Source: Methanobacteriota archaeon
GTDB taxonomy: Archaea > Thermoplasmatota > Thermoplasmata > UBA10834
DNA length: 40,136 bases
Direction of reading: 5' to 3'
NCBI GenBank assembly: GCA_020725925.1
Contig: DYTN01000015.1
Location: 1-40,136 of the forward strand
Below are positions 38,926 to 40,136 of the stretch, in pieces. Within the stretch, counting starts at the first letter, position 1. Each line of letters starts with the position of its first letter. A program made the position numbers and the translations under genes. Below the pieces are notes generated by a model. That model was not told the DNA's origin and ran no database searches. It was given only the letters and a program-made list of their open reading frames with translations.

Positions 38926-40136
38926 TCAGACGGCCGCGAATGACGCCAGGAGGGCCCCCGTCATCCTCGCACCCCTGAAGAGCCGCAGCTCAGAGGGGAG
39001 CACGACCTTCCCCAGAGTCCTCGACACGATCGCACCTGAGAACCTGACCGATCTCGGCATCAGCTTGGCCAGAAGATTTGCGAAGCCCGTCGAGTGCTTC
39101 ACGAGCGGGGGCGTGACAGCGCTCATGATGAAGCAGAACACACCCGCAAACGGGTTCAGCTGGGCGCCCATGGTGGCTCCTTGGACCCTGCTTCCCACGC
39201 TAGCATACAGTATGGACTCCACGCCTCTGCCGCTCATGCTGGTCCCTATGGTCGCGGCCGCCTTCGCAGAGAACCCCAGGAAGTAAGAAATGCCGGACAT
39301 CACGAAGGCCTCGTAGAGCAGCACGATCGGGACTGCGAGGACGACCATCCAGAGGACTTCGCCGAACATCGCAGGGTCGATCATCATGCCGAACGACGTG
39401 AAGAAGATGGCCACGAAGGCGTCCTTGAACGACTCGAGCTTCGTCTGGATCCTCGTGGTGACCTTGCTCTCGGCCAGGATCATGCCGATGAAGAACGCAC
39501 CGATTATGGGCGGGACGCTCATGACGGCCGCAACCCCAGCAGTGAGAAACACGACACCGAGGGCGAAGAGGATGAACAGCTCGTCGTTGTCTATGTTGTT
39601 GAAGAACTTCACGACCCTTGGCACGGCCCACATGGCCATCCACACGAAAAACCCGTAGAACGCGCCTATGCCGAGCAGGAGCTGGCCGTAGCTCACCGCG
39701 CTCGCCGACGGGTCCACTATCATGCCGCTCGCGACGGCCAGGATCACCATCGCGATGAACGTCTCGACAACGACCAGGCCGATGAGGAACTCCACCTCAG
39801 GGCTCGACATGCGCTTCAGGTCGAACAGGACCTTCATGGCGATACTCGTGCTGCTCATGGCTATGACGCCGGCCAGGAAGATCGAGTCTATGAGAGGCCA
39901 GCCGAGGAACGAAGCGAACACGAACCCGACGAACAGGCCAATGCTCGTATCTATGACCGCCAAGATGACCGCTGGCGTCCTCGTCCTCTTCAGCTTGGAG
40001 AACGAGAACTCCAGCCCAACGAAGAACATGAGCATGACGAGGCCTATCTGCGAGAGAGTGTCAATGAATGTCGTGTCCCTGATGAACCCGTTGTACTCGA
40101 ACCCGAGCAACTCGAAGCTCATCTTCGGTCCTATGA
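38926..40136 (-). CDS. CPA2 cation:proton antiporter, KefB/Na+-H+ exchanger type (partial)
   Basis: This integral membrane exchanger is cut by the window edge at its N-terminus. An ATG at 40122 exists, but the codons before it (I-G-P-K) continue the typical first-helix ending GxxIGP, so the gene starts outside. The remaining 400 residues have about ten helices and family features: DTLSQIGLVMLMFFVGLEFS, the MSSTSIAMKVLFD region, VPPIIGAFFIGMILAES and FKDAFVAIFFTSFGMMIDP. No Rossmann (TrkA-N) regulatory domain follows, so it is of the short NapA/KefB type. The ion (Na+ or K+) is not evident. Confidence 0.93.
   Translation of the reverse strand, partial: IGPKMSFELLGFEYNGFIRDTTFIDTLSQIGLVMLMFFVGLEFSFSKLKRTRTPAVILAVIDTSIGLFVGFVFASFLGWPLIDSIFLAGVIAMSSTSIAMKVLFDLKRMSSPEVEFLIGLVVVETFIAMVILAVASGMIVDPSASAVSYGQLLLGIGAFYGFFVWMAMWAVPRVVKFFNNIDNDELFILFALGVVFLTAGVAAVMSVPPIIGAFFIGMILAESKVTTRIQTKLESFKDAFVAIFFTSFGMMIDPAMFGEVLWMVVLAVPIVLLYEAFVMSGISYFLGFSAKAAATIGTSMSGRGVESILYASVGSRVQGATMGAQLNPFAGVFCFIMSAVTPPLVKHSTGFANLLAKLMPRSVRFSGAIVSRTLGKVVLPSELRLFRGARMTGALLASFAAV

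Noticed and set aside
1-40136. CRISPR array, insertion sequence or prophage genes
   Set aside because: No regularly spaced repeats, transposase, integrase or phage structural genes are visible anywhere in the window.

Overview
This is a GC-rich archaeal window. Archaeal hallmarks are TATA-binding protein, Orc1/Cdc6, Spt5 (NusG), SecE (Sec61 gamma), P0/L10 and P1/L12 with acidic tails, archaeal-type AsnRS and IleRS, a UPF0147 protein, and many TATA boxes about 26 nt upstream of start codons (leaderless or short-leader transcripts). FtsZ rather than ESCRT division, the gene set and the leaderless habit suggest a Euryarchaeote, most likely of the Thermoplasmatota. That placement is inference; no 16S rRNA gene is present.

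Layout. 1-1.6 kb: partial truA (-) and trmJ (+) diverge from one shared TATA box. 1.6-3.1 kb (-): a double ribbon-helix-helix regulator (CdrS-like) followed by ftsZ2, which carries a one-base frameshift. 3.3-6.4 kb (-): an ABC-2 exporter pair and a secreted clostripain-family protease. 6.6-8.4 kb: tbp, a TatD-like hydrolase and a convergent acylphosphatase. 8.5-12.7 kb (+): two tandem ftsZ1 paralogues, secE, an Spt5 with an unusual N-terminal domain, and L11. 12.8-15.1 kb: a small membrane protein, a zinc-ribbon membrane protein and a CoA-disulfide-reductase-like flavoprotein, which separate L11 from L1. 15.3-17.3 kb (+): L1-L10-L12, ending in a hairpin/T-rich terminator. 17.4-19.7 kb: a small helical protein divergent from orc1/cdc6, then a DUF835 protein that appears to start at ATT. 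19.8-23.0 kb (+): gcvT, an M42 peptidase and an M20 deacylase with an in-frame TAG near its start. 23.0-27.9 kb: asnS (-), rimI (+), ileS (-). 27.9-29.3 kb: small genes, a stand-alone RAM (Lrp/AsnC ligand-binding) domain, UPF0147 and tRNA-Gly(CCC).

29.3-33.0 kb is an accessory stretch behind the tRNA gene. It looks less GC-rich and holds a beta-helix secreted protein, another secreted protein and a two-HTH regulator. It also has a diverged repeat pair whose right copy ends in a tRNA 3'-end fragment. 33.0-40.1 kb: a TetR regulator divergent from a small membrane protein with a paired operator, TPM and LemA genes, a PPC/DUF296 protein, ornithine aminotransferase, a DUF998 membrane protein, a GNAT acetyltransferase, a small membrane protein and a partial CPA2 antiporter.

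The main theme is information processing and cell division: three FtsZ genes in two loci, one beside a CdrS-like regulator and one joined to the secretion, transcription and ribosome genes. The most unusual signals are a 16-codon leader ORF in front of the first ftsZ1, the N-terminal beta-domain of Spt5, the ATT start, two apparent gene lesions (ftsZ2 and M20), and an IleRS without a recognisable KMSKS motif.
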